Below, one piece after another: positions 1 through 7,103 of a stretch of 11,792 bases of DNA (positions are counted from its first letter, which is position 1; every line of letters begins with the position of its first letter). The translations under genes were made by a program, and so were the position numbers. The DNA is from Robiginitomaculum sp. GTDB taxonomy: Bacteria; Pseudomonadota; Alphaproteobacteria; Caulobacterales; Maricaulaceae. The stretch lies in assembly GCA_021647805.1 (NCBI GenBank), contig JAKITZ010000054.1, forward strand, positions 1 to 11,792, in the 5' to 3' direction. The notes under the pieces are model-generated. The model was not told the origin of the DNA and did no database searches. It worked only from the letters and a program-made list of their open reading frames with translations.

Positions 1-129
1 AGTAATTGCGGCTTGGAAGTAGTTGGTAAGCCTGCCTTTTCGGTGCAGCATCACCCCGAAGCCAGCCCCGGCCCACAGGATAGCTTTTATATGTTTGAGC
101 GATTTGCCGAAATGGTGCGAAATTCATAG
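1..129 (+). CDS. carA: Carbamoyl-phosphate synthase small subunit, C-terminal end (partial)
   Basis: Frame 1 is open from the first base to TAG at 127-129 and gives the last 42 residues of a class I glutamine amidotransferase. The segment FSVQHHPEASPGPQDS matches the end of the CarA glutaminase domain. Its second His and the Glu two residues later correspond to the catalytic His-x-Glu pair; the nucleophilic Cys lies upstream of the window. CarA hydrolyses glutamine and channels ammonia to CarB, making carbamoyl phosphate for pyrimidines and arginine in the cytoplasm. The protein ends soon after the FERFAEMV helix, as is normal for the family. carB does not follow; a binding-protein gene starts 33 bases downstream with no clear terminator between, so read-through is possible. 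Confidence 0.93.
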   Translation, partial: SNCGLEVVGKPAFSVQHHPEASPGPQDSFYMFERFAEMVRNS

Positions 130-162
130 ACCTTGATCATAAAATCAGTTTAACCGTTACCT

Positions 163-1707
163 ATGGCTTTTAAGTTATCATTATCACGGCGCGGGTTTTT
201 ATTGGCATCAGTGGCCACAGGATTGGTTTCTTGTGGCGGCAGTGGTAATGGCTCGGCGACATTGCGTATTGGTATTGCCACCGCGCCTGACAGTCTTGAC
301 CCGGCGCAAGGGCAGTTTGCGGCAGCCGCATTATTATTCAAACAATTATACACCCCGTTGACTAATTACGGAGCTGACGGCGGGTTGGCTCCGGGACTGG
401 CGCAAAGCTGGCATATGTCTGATGATGGTTTGCACTGGACATTTGTTTTGCGTTCTGGTTTGCGATGGTCAGACGGACAGCCAATTACCGCCAATGATGT
501 GGTTGGCTCTGTGCGAAGAATGCTTGATCCAACTTCGCTTTATACCGATGTTGGTGATTTTGATCTGCTGGTTAATGCTATGGACGTTTTAACCGGTGTT
601 TTGCCAATAGAGCAATTAGGGGTAACGGCGCTTAACGATACAACAGTTCGGTTTTCGTTTACGGCTCCGTTGGGAGTGTTTGGCGAACTGATGCGCGAGT
701 TTTACCCGACCCCTGAACATATTGTGCCCAATGCTCAAAGTAAGTGGCCGCTGCCTCCCGATTTTGTTGGTTCGGGGCCGTATGTGGTGGAAAAGGCCAG
801 CTTGTATGAATTTGTATTGCGCAAAAACCGCCATGCACCGGATCCGCCACTGATTGATAATATCTATCTTAGTGTTGTTGAAGATGCGGCAACCCGGGCG
901 CGGATGATACGTGCCGGTGATCTTGATCTGGCCGAAGATCCGCCAGCTAATCAAATTGTCAGCCTGCAAACCCGCGAAGAAAGTAGGCTGTATTCTTGGA
1001 AAAGTCCAAAGCTGGTATATTTGAAAGTTAATCATAAGCATCCTGCCTTGGCTAATATCGCAGTACGCAAGGCTTTGAATTTGGCGGTGGATCGCGAATT
1101 TATTTCCGAAAAACTATTTGCCGATTTTTCTGATCCTGCGTATGGGATTTTACCGTGGGCAACATCACCATTGCTGGAAAGCTTTGAGGAACGGATAATT
1201 ACCGCCAAAGCCCTTATGACCCAAGCCGGCTACGCAGATGGCTTGACGCTTACCTTGTTACACTCAGGAGAATTACGCGAACGTATCGCGGTGGAGCTGG
1301 CACAAAACTGGAAGAAAATCGGTGTTACCTGCCATATACAAGGAACAGACGGCCAAGGTCTGTACTCATTTATTGAAGCCGGGGAATTTGATCTGGCAAT
1401 GGCCAGTTTTGATCGCGGGTTAAAGCGTGAAAACTGGCGAATGATTGAACCATTTGCCAGCACTGGTTTTGCCGCTAATTTTAACTGGACTAGCGATCAA
1501 TATGATCAGTTAGTAGCAGATGCTAGAACCAGAGCTAATCCGGTTGAGCGTGATTGGTTGGCGGCAGAGGCTGCCGATTTGATTGCGAATGAGGCGGCGA
1601 TTGTACCGTTGATTTTCGAGAAAAAATTCTGGTTGGCAAATAACAAATTAAGCGGGTTTTCTAGTGAAATACCACCGGATCAATGGCGGTTGCTGAGCGG
1701 CATTTAA
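163..1707 (+). CDS. Family 5 (DppA/OppA-type) ABC transporter substrate-binding lipoprotein
   Basis: 514 residues, typical for the SBP_bac_5 family that delivers peptides, opines or similar solutes to ABC permeases. The N-terminus has a twin-arginine-like stretch SRRGFLLA (residues 8-15), a short hydrophobic run and a lipobox LVSC with Cys24. This suggests Tat-assisted export and lipid anchoring, followed by a Gly/Ser-rich linker. The family pattern follows: LRIGIATAPDSLDPAQ near 34-49, then LAQSWHMSDDGLHWTFVLR and WSDGQPITANDVV near residues 80-115. The C-terminal part has the usual ANFNWTSDQYDQLV segment. The ATG at 163 is chosen because it leaves a complete signal peptide; no Shine-Dalgarno is visible. 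No permease or ATPase genes are adjacent, so the partner transporter and ligand are unknown. The stop overlaps the end of the opposing nitrilase gene by 4 bases. Confidence 0.9.
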   Translation: MAFKLSLSRRGFLLASVATGLVSCGGSGNGSATLRIGIATAPDSLDPAQGQFAAAALLFKQLYTPLTNYGADGGLAPGLAQSWHMSDDGLHWTFVLRSGLRWSDGQPITANDVVGSVRRMLDPTSLYTDVGDFDLLVNAMDVLTGVLPIEQLGVTALNDTTVRFSFTAPLGVFGELMREFYPTPEHIVPNAQSKWPLPPDFVGSGPYVVEKASLYEFVLRKNRHAPDPPLIDNIYLSVVEDAATRARMIRAGDLDLAEDPPANQIVSLQTREESRLYSWKSPKLVYLKVNHKHPALANIAVRKALNLAVDREFISEKLFADFSDPAYGILPWATSPLLESFEERIITAKALMTQAGYADGLTLTLLHSGELRERIAVELAQNWKKIGVTCHIQGTDGQGLYSFIEAGEFDLAMASFDRGLKRENWRMIEPFASTGFAANFNWTSDQYDQLVADARTRANPVERDWLAAEAADLIANEAAIVPLIFEKKFWLANNKLSGFSSEIPPDQWRLLSGI

Positions 1708-2639
1708 TCGGAAATTTCTACCGGGTTTTTTGGCCTTGTATCAACAGTTAACTTGAAAATATCCGGGCGGGAGTAATGCCCAACTGTGTCGAGATCGAAC
1801 TTACCTCTGATCAACTGGGTTTTATCCAGTTCGGCCAATAAAATACATTCTTCGCCAAATACTGGCCCTGCCAGTAATTCTCCAAATGGCGAGATGATAC
1901 ACGAACCACCATTGATCAATATGGTATCTGGCGCATCACCATCGGTGCAAATATAATCTGCGGGTGCATTTGATCTGCGCATGAATTGTACTGCGGACAA
2001 AACAAAACAACGGCCTTCTACGGCAATGGTTTGCATCAAGGGTGTCCAGACCGGACGGTCATCAACAGTTGGTGCGCAATACAGCTCTACGCCTTGGGAG
2101 TAACAATGGGTTCTGGCCAGCGGCATGTAGTTTTCCCAACAAATTAAACCGCCGGTTTTGCCAATTTCCCAGTTTTGAACCTGCAAGGTAGAGCCATCAC
2201 CAAATCCCCATATTAGCCGTTCCATGGCGGTGGGCATGACTTTTCGGTGCTTGCCGGTTAGCTCTCCGCCGGAGTTAAAGTAAAGCAACGTACAGTACAA
2301 AGTTCCGGCATCGCGTTCAATTGCGCCAACGACAACAAAGACTTTGGCCGATTTAACGGCTTTGCAAATTTTGCTAAATTCTGCTGATTGCAGATCAAGT
2401 GCCGAATTATAATATTCGACAAACACATCACGACCATCAGAAGTCCGTGACCCGACTCTGGCGCCAAAATCATGACCCTTGGGATAGCCGCCAATGAAAG
2501 CTTCGGGGAATACCACCAATTCTGCCCCGTCTTTGGCTGCTTGATTAAGCTTGGCCGTGAACAGATCAATAGTTGCTTCTAGGTCAAATAAAACTGATCC
2601 GGACTGTACCACTGCACAGGTGATTTTGTTTTGGGGCAT
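1704..2639 (-). CDS. Nitrilase (carbon-nitrogen hydrolase family, Glu-Lys-Cys triad)
   Basis: 311 residues. Nitrilases hydrolyse organic nitriles to carboxylic acids and ammonia in the cytoplasm. All three catalytic residues are visible: Glu46 in VVFPEAFIGGYPKG, Lys133 in GKHRKVMPT and Cys167 in GGLICWENYMPLAR. The segment PTAMERLIWGFGDGSTL, with its conserved Glu140, is characteristic of true aliphatic/arylacetonitrile nitrilases rather than omega-amidases or NAD synthetase domains. Substrate preference cannot be read from sequence. ATG at 2637-2639 is chosen because GAGAGA lies just upstream; an in-frame TTG at 2678 would add 13 residues unlike the family. The gene lies 48 bases downstream of the serine hydrolase on the same strand and may be co-transcribed with it. 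It converges on the binding-protein gene with a 4-base overlap. Confidence 0.93.
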   Translation of the reverse strand: MPQNKITCAVVQSGSVLFDLEATIDLFTAKLNQAAKDGAELVVFPEAFIGGYPKGHDFGARVGSRTSDGRDVFVEYYNSALDLQSAEFSKICKAVKSAKVFVVVGAIERDAGTLYCTLLYFNSGGELTGKHRKVMPTAMERLIWGFGDGSTLQVQNWEIGKTGGLICWENYMPLARTHCYSQGVELYCAPTVDDRPVWTPLMQTIAVEGRCFVLSAVQFMRRSNAPADYICTDGDAPDTILINGGSCIISPFGELLAGPVFGEECILLAELDKTQLIRGKFDLDTVGHYSRPDIFKLTVDTRPKNPVEISD

Positions 2640-2640
2640 T

Positions 2641-2651
2641 GTCTCTCTCGC
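2641..2651 (-). promoter_or_regulatory. Ribosome binding site deciding the nitrilase start
   Basis: Read on the minus strand the sequence is CGAGAGAGAC directly before ATG at 2639. The purine run supports this ATG over the in-frame TTG 39 bases upstream, which has no such signal. Confidence 0.55.
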
Positions 2652-2687
2652 TTGTAAACTCGTGGAGCAACAAAACAATGAATTAGA

Positions 2688-4529
2688 TCAATCGTCAAAT
2701 GCGCCGTTGAATAATTCTCTGAAAAATACGTTTTGATCGCCAGTGCCGCCATATTTTATAATCACCAGTCCTTCCGAAGGGATCATGTGTAATTGCATGT
2801 TACCAAAACCCAATGCAGAAAAATGGTCATTAGGTGATGATGGCGAAATTTGGTCGGCAAAGTTTGCAGGTAATGGAACATCGTCCTCGGCTGCGTTCCA
2901 GGTGTCGCCAGCAGGCCGGTTTAACCAAAAGGATAAGCCGTAATTACCCAAAGCCGGGGTGTAATAATGCCGGCATTTACGCACCGAGGAGCGCGATAAT
3001 ACTTGGTCACCTTCCCAAACACCATCATCAAGCAATAATTGTCCATATTTGATCCAGTTTCTGGCGGTCATGCTGGCACCGGCGGCAAAATCCGGTTTAC
3101 CATTTATGTCGCGGCTCCATATAGCTATTTGCGAGCCGATCGGATCCAATACTCGTGATTGTATAAATGCTGCAGGATCGGTTCCGCCTGTGACAATGCC
3201 GGCATTGTTAACGCCGCCGGTGCTTAGTTCAAAAAATGCGGTAAAGCTGTGAAAGCCGGTGGAGCCATAAATGGCTTGCTCACCCGGGTTTAAATCTTGC
3301 GGTGCACTAAACGCCAAACCATAAGTATTCGAGAGAGTTGGAAAACCGGCGGGAGTAACCCTTGCCCGCAAACCAGAGGTCAAGGAAATCAGGTCTCTAG
3401 CGCGGATCATGGTTTTTTGTTCCGGATCCGGCATTGTTCCGCCCGGCGCCCAAGGAGTTATCGCGCTCCAAGCATAATCATCAGGGTTCAAAATCCCATC
3501 GTCCATGGCTGCTGCTGCCAAAGCGCAAGAAAAACTTTTGCTGCCGGAGAATATTCTCTCGGCCAAATCAACGCCGCCAGTTCCCCAATACTCTTCGTGT
3601 AATATCACTCCATCGCGTTGAATTATTAAGGCTCTACTCCCATCGGTTGCCGCCCAAATCCGCGCCGCAGTAATATCGAGTAGCGTGTAATTAGGTACGG
3701 GATCAGGGGCGATAATAGCAACGCTGGTGGCGGCCAATGTCTCGCCGGTTAGAGTTTCAAGCCGTAAAAAAGCCCGCGCCAGTTCTGGCATGAACGGCGT
3801 GCCAAGCCGGTTAGAGGCAAAGCCGAATACCGAAAATGTTCTGGTTTGATCAACAGCAAAGTTTACGTCCAAACTTACGCTTGCCGGATTTAAACAATTT
3901 CCGCCAGCATCGGTTTCACATACCAGTAAATTTACCGGCCAAACATATTCTCCGCCATCGGCACGCACCCGAACATCGCCAGCAGCACCGATATTAATTA
4001 CTGCTGTGCCAAATGCCGAAGCACCTCCAGCATCGGCAATGCGCATTACCCCATCGCCGGACAAAGTAACCGCGATCGGGATCAAATCGGGTAGGGCTGT
4101 GTCGCTAATGGTGATGCGCATGCTGTTAACACCGGGATACAGTGGTGCGGAAACAGTATCGCAGATAAAATCAAAGCCAATGTCACGACCGGTAATTGCG
4201 CTGGAGCCAGTAAGTTCAACTAGAAAATTTTGTACACTATTTGCGGCAATATCTACTGGTTGATTGATGGTGCCGATAAGCTGATTGGCAGGGCTGGTAG
4301 TTTGGTAATTCAAGGTGATAGGCACATTACCCGAATAACCGGCATCAAGTTCAATTCGGCAATTATTAGCGGTCATATCACCATAGTTTTGCATAACTGC
4401 AAATACGGTTATTGGATCGGATACCACACCAGAACGAGCGCTGGGAGATATGGCTGCATTTATTGCTGGTGCTGCTAATGCCTGCGTGGGTAATAAAGAA
4501 ACCAGCAATATCAATAATAATATACGCAT
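2688..4529 (-). CDS. Secreted beta-lactamase-family serine hydrolase with two N-terminal beta-sandwich-like domains
   Basis: 613 residues. Residues 1-20 are a Sec signal peptide (hydrophobic run, ALAA cleavage region), so the protein is probably periplasmic or secreted. Residues about 21-145 and 146-275 look like two beta-strand-rich Ig-like domains, with Cys pairs at 57/123 and 204/212 that could form disulfides. Residues about 280-613 match the serine beta-lactamase-like/esterase/6-aminohexanoate-dimer-hydrolase fold (Pfam Beta-lactamase): SxxK at Ser328-Lys331 (FSGSKSF), the Tyr-x-Ser/Asn motif as YGS at 421-423, and a Gly-Phe-Gly element near 574-576 where the family carries its third motif. 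Active-site residues appear intact. The substrate is unknown; it could be a peptide, ester or amide hydrolase and need not confer antibiotic resistance. It lies 49 bases downstream of tadA. The ATG at 4529 leaves a complete signal peptide; the Shine-Dalgarno is weak. Confidence 0.88.
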   Translation of the reverse strand: MRILLLILLVSLLPTQALAAPAINAAISPSARSGVVSDPITVFAVMQNYGDMTANNCRIELDAGYSGNVPITLNYQTTSPANQLIGTINQPVDIAANSVQNFLVELTGSSAITGRDIGFDFICDTVSAPLYPGVNSMRITISDTALPDLIPIAVTLSGDGVMRIADAGGASAFGTAVINIGAAGDVRVRADGGEYVWPVNLLVCETDAGGNCLNPASVSLDVNFAVDQTRTFSVFGFASNRLGTPFMPELARAFLRLETLTGETLAATSVAIIAPDPVPNYTLLDITAARIWAATDGSRALIIQRDGVILHEEYWGTGGVDLAERIFSGSKSFSCALAAAAMDDGILNPDDYAWSAITPWAPGGTMPDPEQKTMIRARDLISLTSGLRARVTPAGFPTLSNTYGLAFSAPQDLNPGEQAIYGSTGFHSFTAFFELSTGGVNNAGIVTGGTDPAAFIQSRVLDPIGSQIAIWSRDINGKPDFAAGASMTARNWIKYGQLLLDDGVWEGDQVLSRSSVRKCRHYYTPALGNYGLSFWLNRPAGDTWNAAEDDVPLPANFADQISPSSPNDHFSALGFGNMQLHMIPSEGLVIIKYGGTGDQNVFFRELFNGAFDD

Positions 4530-4578
4530 GCCAATAAAGCCTAACTTTTAATTTGAGTTAATTAAACGCTAGGTTAGT

Positions 4579-5037
4579 TCATTTCCGGCGATTTTGAAAG
4601 AATTTTCGTAAAATCTGCGATGATGCTTCTGCCATAATATTGTCGGTGACTTCTATTTTGTGGTGACAGCTTGGTTGTTCAAAGAATTGTACACCATTTT
4701 TTACTGCTCCGCCCTTGGGATCAGCTGCACCATAAACTAGGTACTTGATGCGGGCGTTAGCAATTGCACCAGCGCACATGGTACATGGCTCTAATGTTAC
4801 ATAAAGCGTGCAATCGGTTAGCCGATAATTGCCAAGAGTTTTGGCTGCTTGGCGGATCGCTAATATCTCGGCATGGGCAGTTGGATCATTGCCCGATAAA
4901 GGTGCGTTATGAGCAACGCCAATGATTGTTTTTCCATCCGCCGCCAGCACAATAGCACCAACTGGCACTTCATTACTGTCAAATGCTGCTTGCGCTAGGG
5001 TCATTGCTTGTGACATGAACGGCGTATGATCAATCAT
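4579..5037 (-). CDS. tadA: tRNA-specific adenosine deaminase TadA
   Basis: 152 residues from the chosen ATG. TadA deaminates the wobble adenosine A34 to inosine in tRNA-Arg(ACG), letting one tRNA read several CGN codons. The cytidine-deaminase-type zinc site is clear: His55-Ala-Glu57 in DPTAHAEILAI (zinc ligand and proton-shuttle Glu) and Cys85/Cys88 in LEPCTMCAGAI. NEVPVGAIV near 22-30 and NYRLTDCTLYVTLEPC are family signatures, and the length is typical. The ATG at 5037 aligns best with known N-termini; an in-frame TTG at 5055 would add six residues, and ATG at 5016 is also possible. None has an obvious Shine-Dalgarno. It is divergent from rluB, with the two 5' ends touching. This neighbourhood is recurrent in Alphaproteobacteria. 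Confidence 0.95.
   Translation of the reverse strand: MIDHTPFMSQAMTLAQAAFDSNEVPVGAIVLAADGKTIIGVAHNAPLSGNDPTAHAEILAIRQAAKTLGNYRLTDCTLYVTLEPCTMCAGAIANARIKYLVYGAADPKGGAVKNGVQFFEQPSCHHKIEVTDNIMAEASSQILRKFFQNRRK
5004..5030 (+). promoter_or_regulatory. Candidate promoter for rluB-rsmD inside tadA
   Basis: TATGAT at 5025-5030 matches the -10 consensus at five of six positions. TTGCTT at 5004-5009 is a weak -35 at a short 15-base spacing. Transcription would begin near 5037, giving a short leader that carries GGAAGAAG and then the ATG at 5048. The signal lies in tadA coding sequence and could be coincidental. Confidence 0.3.
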
Positions 5038-5045
5038 GGAAGAAG
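5038..5045 (+). promoter_or_regulatory. Ribosome binding site deciding the rluB start
   Basis: GGAAGAAG at 5038-5045 lies just before ATG at 5048. This favours 5048 over the in-frame ATG at 5036, which has no purine-rich element upstream. Confidence 0.5.
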
Positions 5046-5047
5046 CA

Positions 5048-5854
5048 ATGCCCAATAAATCAGACCAAGGTCAAGCCCCAAGCAATAAAGAACCGCGCCC
5101 TGAAGGTGAGCGCATTGCGAAATTTCTGGCCAGAGCCGGTGTTGAATCGCGGCGCGGGGTCGAGCGCATGATCGAAAGTGGTCGCATTAAAGTAAATGGC
5201 AAAACCGTTACTACGCCGGCATTTTTCATCAAAGGCACAGAAACAATTGCTGTTGATGGCAAAGCGGTTGAGGCGGCTGAAGAAAGTCGTTTGTGGCGCT
5301 ATCATAAACCTACCGGTTTGGTTACCACCCATTCCGACGAAAAGGGACGCGACACGGTATTTGCCGCACTGCCCAAAGACATGCCACGGGTGATCTCGGT
5401 TGGTCGGCTTGATCTAAACTCCGAAGGATTGTTGTTATTAACCAATGACGGAGCGATAGCTCGAAAGTTAGAACACCCGAAAACCGGTTGGACAAGAACT
5501 TACAAGGTACGCGCTTATGGCAGAACTGATCAAAAACGGCTTGATCGTTTGGCCAAGGGAGTGATGTTGGACGGTCGTAAAACTGCACCGATTATTGCGA
5601 CTTTACTGCCCGGAAACGGTAATAATATTTGGCTTGAAATAAGTCTTACCGAGGGGCGTAATCGCGAAATTAGGCGGGTGCTTGAAACAATAGATCTACA
5701 GGTAAACCGGCTTATTCGTACCAGCTTTGGGCCGTTTGATCTGGGTAGTCTTGGTAAAGGAATGTTGGCGGAAATTGGCACAAGGCAATTACAACGGGCA
5801 TTAAAAGCCAAGCCAACTAAGCCAACCAAGAGGCAGCCACGTGCGAATAACTAG
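5048..5854 (+). CDS. rluB: Ribosomal large-subunit pseudouridine synthase, RsuA/RluB family
   Basis: 268 residues. Enzymes of this family isomerise a uridine in rRNA to pseudouridine; RluB acts on U2605 of 23S rRNA (E. coli numbering). An S4 RNA-binding domain spans residues about 21-68 (RIAKFLARAGVESRRGVERM). The catalytic domain has the family motif SVGRLDLNSEGLLLLTNDG with catalytic Asp122 in GRLD, followed by LTEGRNREIRRVLE. A basic Lys/Arg/Pro-rich tail at the C-terminus probably adds rRNA contacts. RluB is favoured over RsuA or RluE by the S4 domain and the alphaproteobacterial tadA/rluB/rsmD order, but specificity is an inference. An alternative ATG at 5036 adds four residues. The 3' end overlaps rsmD by 14 bases, indicating translational coupling. 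Confidence 0.93.
   Translation: MPNKSDQGQAPSNKEPRPEGERIAKFLARAGVESRRGVERMIESGRIKVNGKTVTTPAFFIKGTETIAVDGKAVEAAEESRLWRYHKPTGLVTTHSDEKGRDTVFAALPKDMPRVISVGRLDLNSEGLLLLTNDGAIARKLEHPKTGWTRTYKVRAYGRTDQKRLDRLAKGVMLDGRKTAPIIATLLPGNGNNIWLEISLTEGRNREIRRVLETIDLQVNRLIRTSFGPFDLGSLGKGMLAEIGTRQLQRALKAKPTKPTKRQPRANN
5828..5833 (+). promoter_or_regulatory. Ribosome binding site for the GTG start of rsmD
   Basis: AAGAGG at 5828-5833 sits 7 bases before GTG at 5841, inside the end of rluB. It supports the non-ATG start and coupled translation. Confidence 0.6.
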
Positions 5855-6398
5855 CGGCTCATTAGGCGGCAGAAAACTGATCAGTCCTGATGGAAAGGGA
5901 ACCCGGCCGACAACAGATCGGGCGCGTCAGGGGGTGTTTAATATCCTAAGCCATGCCAGTTGGGCAAAGCCGCTATTAGGTTTGCGGGTATTGGATTTAT
6001 TTGCTGGTTCTGGTGCGTTGGGTTTTGAAGCAATATCTAGAGGTGCAAGCTTTTGCTTGTTTGTCGAGCAAGATAGTAATGCTCGTGCAGCAATCAGAGA
6101 CAATATCGAAAGCTTTGAGCTGTTCGGTCATACCCGTATTCATCGGCGCAGTGCTACTGATCTTGGCAAGCGTCCGGCCAGTACTGGTGCGCCGTTCGAT
6201 CTGGTGTTTCTTGACCCGCCATATGATCAAGGTTTGGGCGAGCGAGCTTTGAGAGCATTATCGCGTTATGACTGGATCAACGATGAGGCGTTATTGGTAT
6301 TTGAATGCGGCGCAGAAGAACAGCCGGATGTAAGCGGTTTTGAAATATTAGATACCCGTACTTATGGCGCGGCAAAATTTTTGTTTTTGCAGAAATAG
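5841..6398 (+). CDS. rsmD: 16S rRNA (guanine(966)-N(2))-methyltransferase RsmD
   Basis: 185 residues, normal for RsmD. The enzyme uses S-adenosylmethionine to methylate N2 of G966 in 16S rRNA during 30S assembly. The N-terminus (RITSGSLGGRKL, then TRPTTDRARQGVFNIL) is the RsmD signature. The SAM-binding motif is LDLFAGSGALGFEA (residues 51-64, with Asp52 and the Gly loop), an acidic VEQD follows at 75-78, and the catalytic motif is DPPY at 125-128. The start is GTG at 5841 with AAGAGG upstream, overlapping rluB by 14 bases. The pair forms an rRNA-modification operon. The stop is followed by a long non-coding stretch, so the transcript probably ends nearby, although no strong terminator was found. 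Confidence 0.96.
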   Translation: MRITSGSLGGRKLISPDGKGTRPTTDRARQGVFNILSHASWAKPLLGLRVLDLFAGSGALGFEAISRGASFCLFVEQDSNARAAIRDNIESFELFGHTRIHRRSATDLGKRPASTGAPFDLVFLDPPYDQGLGERALRALSRYDWINDEALLVFECGAEEQPDVSGFEILDTRTYGAAKFLFLQK

Positions 6399-6490
6399 TG
6401 AAGCCTCCACGTCCGTCATCACCGGATATCATTAACTGTTATCACACGATTTATTCGGGTGATCCAGTTTTCTTAATTGCGATTTTTAAG

Positions 6491-6633
6491 ACCCTCACCC
6501 AAGCCTTTTTGTTGTCCTACCGCTTCGCTACTTGAAGACCTTTCCCAGCGGGGAGAGGGGGTTCGATGCGTGGTGTTTTAAAGAAGAGCGGTAACGCCGC
6601 TTCTCCCATAGGGAGAAGGTCGGGATGAGGGGC
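6491..6633. repeat. Compound inverted repeat of intergenic palindromic type
   Basis: ACCCTCACCC at 6491-6500 is mirrored by GGGATGAGGGG at 6622-6632 with one inserted base. Within it, GACCTTTCCCAGCGGGGAG (6537-6555) is an inverted variant of the unit at 6600-6620. The inner hairpin TTCTCCC-ATA-GGGAGAA at 6601-6617 is perfect, and GCGG/CCGC (6588-6600) pairs just before it. The layout resembles widely distributed bacterial intergenic palindromes carrying CCCTCACCC and CTCTCCC-type blocks. Whether other copies exist in this genome cannot be seen here. Confidence 0.6.
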
Positions 6634-6653
6634 TGGATGTTGGTCGTTTTGCG

Positions 6654-6783
6654 CTAAGGGTGAACAAGGGTATTGTTCGCAATGTGGCTTGATACTTAAT
6701 TAGCAATTATTTGCAAAGAGGTTACTTCGAGCAAGGCTTAATTGGCAAACAATTAGCACTCATTGACCCTTAGTCACCCTTGA
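6654..6783. repeat. Imperfect inverted repeat flanking about 96 bases
   Basis: CTAAGGGTGAACAAGGG at 6654-6670 and CCCTTAGTCACCCTTGA at 6767-6783 are inverted copies matching at 13 of 17 positions. Just inside them AATTATTTGC (around 6705) and the reverse complement of GCAAACAATT (around 6745) also match except at one base. Together they could form a long imperfect stem, or mark the ends of a small decayed non-autonomous element. Confidence 0.4.
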
Positions 6784-6825
6784 GGGGCGGGGATAAGTTC
6801 CAAGAACACCCGATCCAACCTCACT

Positions 6826-6834
6826 TGTTATAAT
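6826..6834 (+). promoter_or_regulatory. Extended -10 promoter candidate
   Basis: TGTTATAAT combines a perfect TATAAT (6829-6834) with a TG one base upstream. No recognisable -35 lies at the right distance, as is allowed for extended -10 promoters. It would give a leader of about 260 bases to the glycosyltransferase. Confidence 0.3.
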
Positions 6835-6915
6835 GGTGGTGCAAATGGCTTTAACCGGCCAGCTTGCGGTTGTTTGAAATTGTGAATATACGATAAACTC
6901 AATGAAACGCTGGTT

Positions 6916-6944
6916 TTGTTGAGATATGCCAAGCGATTTATAAT
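6916..6944 (+). promoter_or_regulatory. Candidate promoter upstream of the glycosyltransferase
   Basis: A perfect TATAAT at 6939-6944 is preceded by TTGTTG at 6916-6921 with exactly 17 bases between. The -35 matches TTGACA at only its first three bases. The leader to the ATG at 7104 would be about 150 bases. Confidence 0.4.
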
Positions 6945-7103
6945 AGCAACAAATCCTTGCCGCTTAAGTCTTTTTAAGGTTTATCCCGTGAGGAAGGGCT
7001 TCAAGAATATCAATAGTTTTTATTTGAGTGGTTTTTGTAAGAATTGCTGGCAATTTCAGTACTCTGCACCATTGATTAAGGTATCTGCGTTCAAAGTTGG
7101 TAA

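Larger units (their letters stand above)
6399..7103. other. 705-base intergenic region without a convincing gene
   Basis: No reading frame here looks like a protein. The stretch holds an imperfect pair of inverted half-elements with hairpins (6491-6633), a second inverted repeat (6654-6783), an extended -10 candidate near 6829 and a promoter-like pair at 6916-6944. The last 150 bases before the glycosyltransferase are AT-rich and featureless. A small RNA cannot be excluded. No tRNA cloverleaf or riboswitch was recognised. Confidence 0.6.

Noticed and set aside
616..1041. 141-residue minus-strand frame inside the binding-protein gene
   Set aside because: Fully antisense to a well-supported gene, with no family resemblance and a composition that follows from the coding strand.
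2688..4529. Antibiotic-resistance beta-lactamase
   Set aside because: The catalytic domain belongs to the broad serine-hydrolase group, and its third motif and extra N-terminal domains differ from dedicated class A or C enzymes; resistance is not supported.
4541..4576. CTAAC/GTTAG pair between tadA and the serine hydrolase as a terminator
   Set aside because: A five-base AT-rich stem with a 26-base loop is expected by chance.
5038..5055. TTG at 5055 as the tadA start
   Set aside because: It adds six residues not expected for TadA, has no Shine-Dalgarno and would extend the overlap with rluB; ATG at 5037 fits the family better.
6418..6463. ATCACC...GGTGAT inverted pair just after rsmD as a terminator
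   Set aside because: Only a six-base core pairs across a loop of more than 30 bases and no T-run follows, so it is not a convincing intrinsic terminator.
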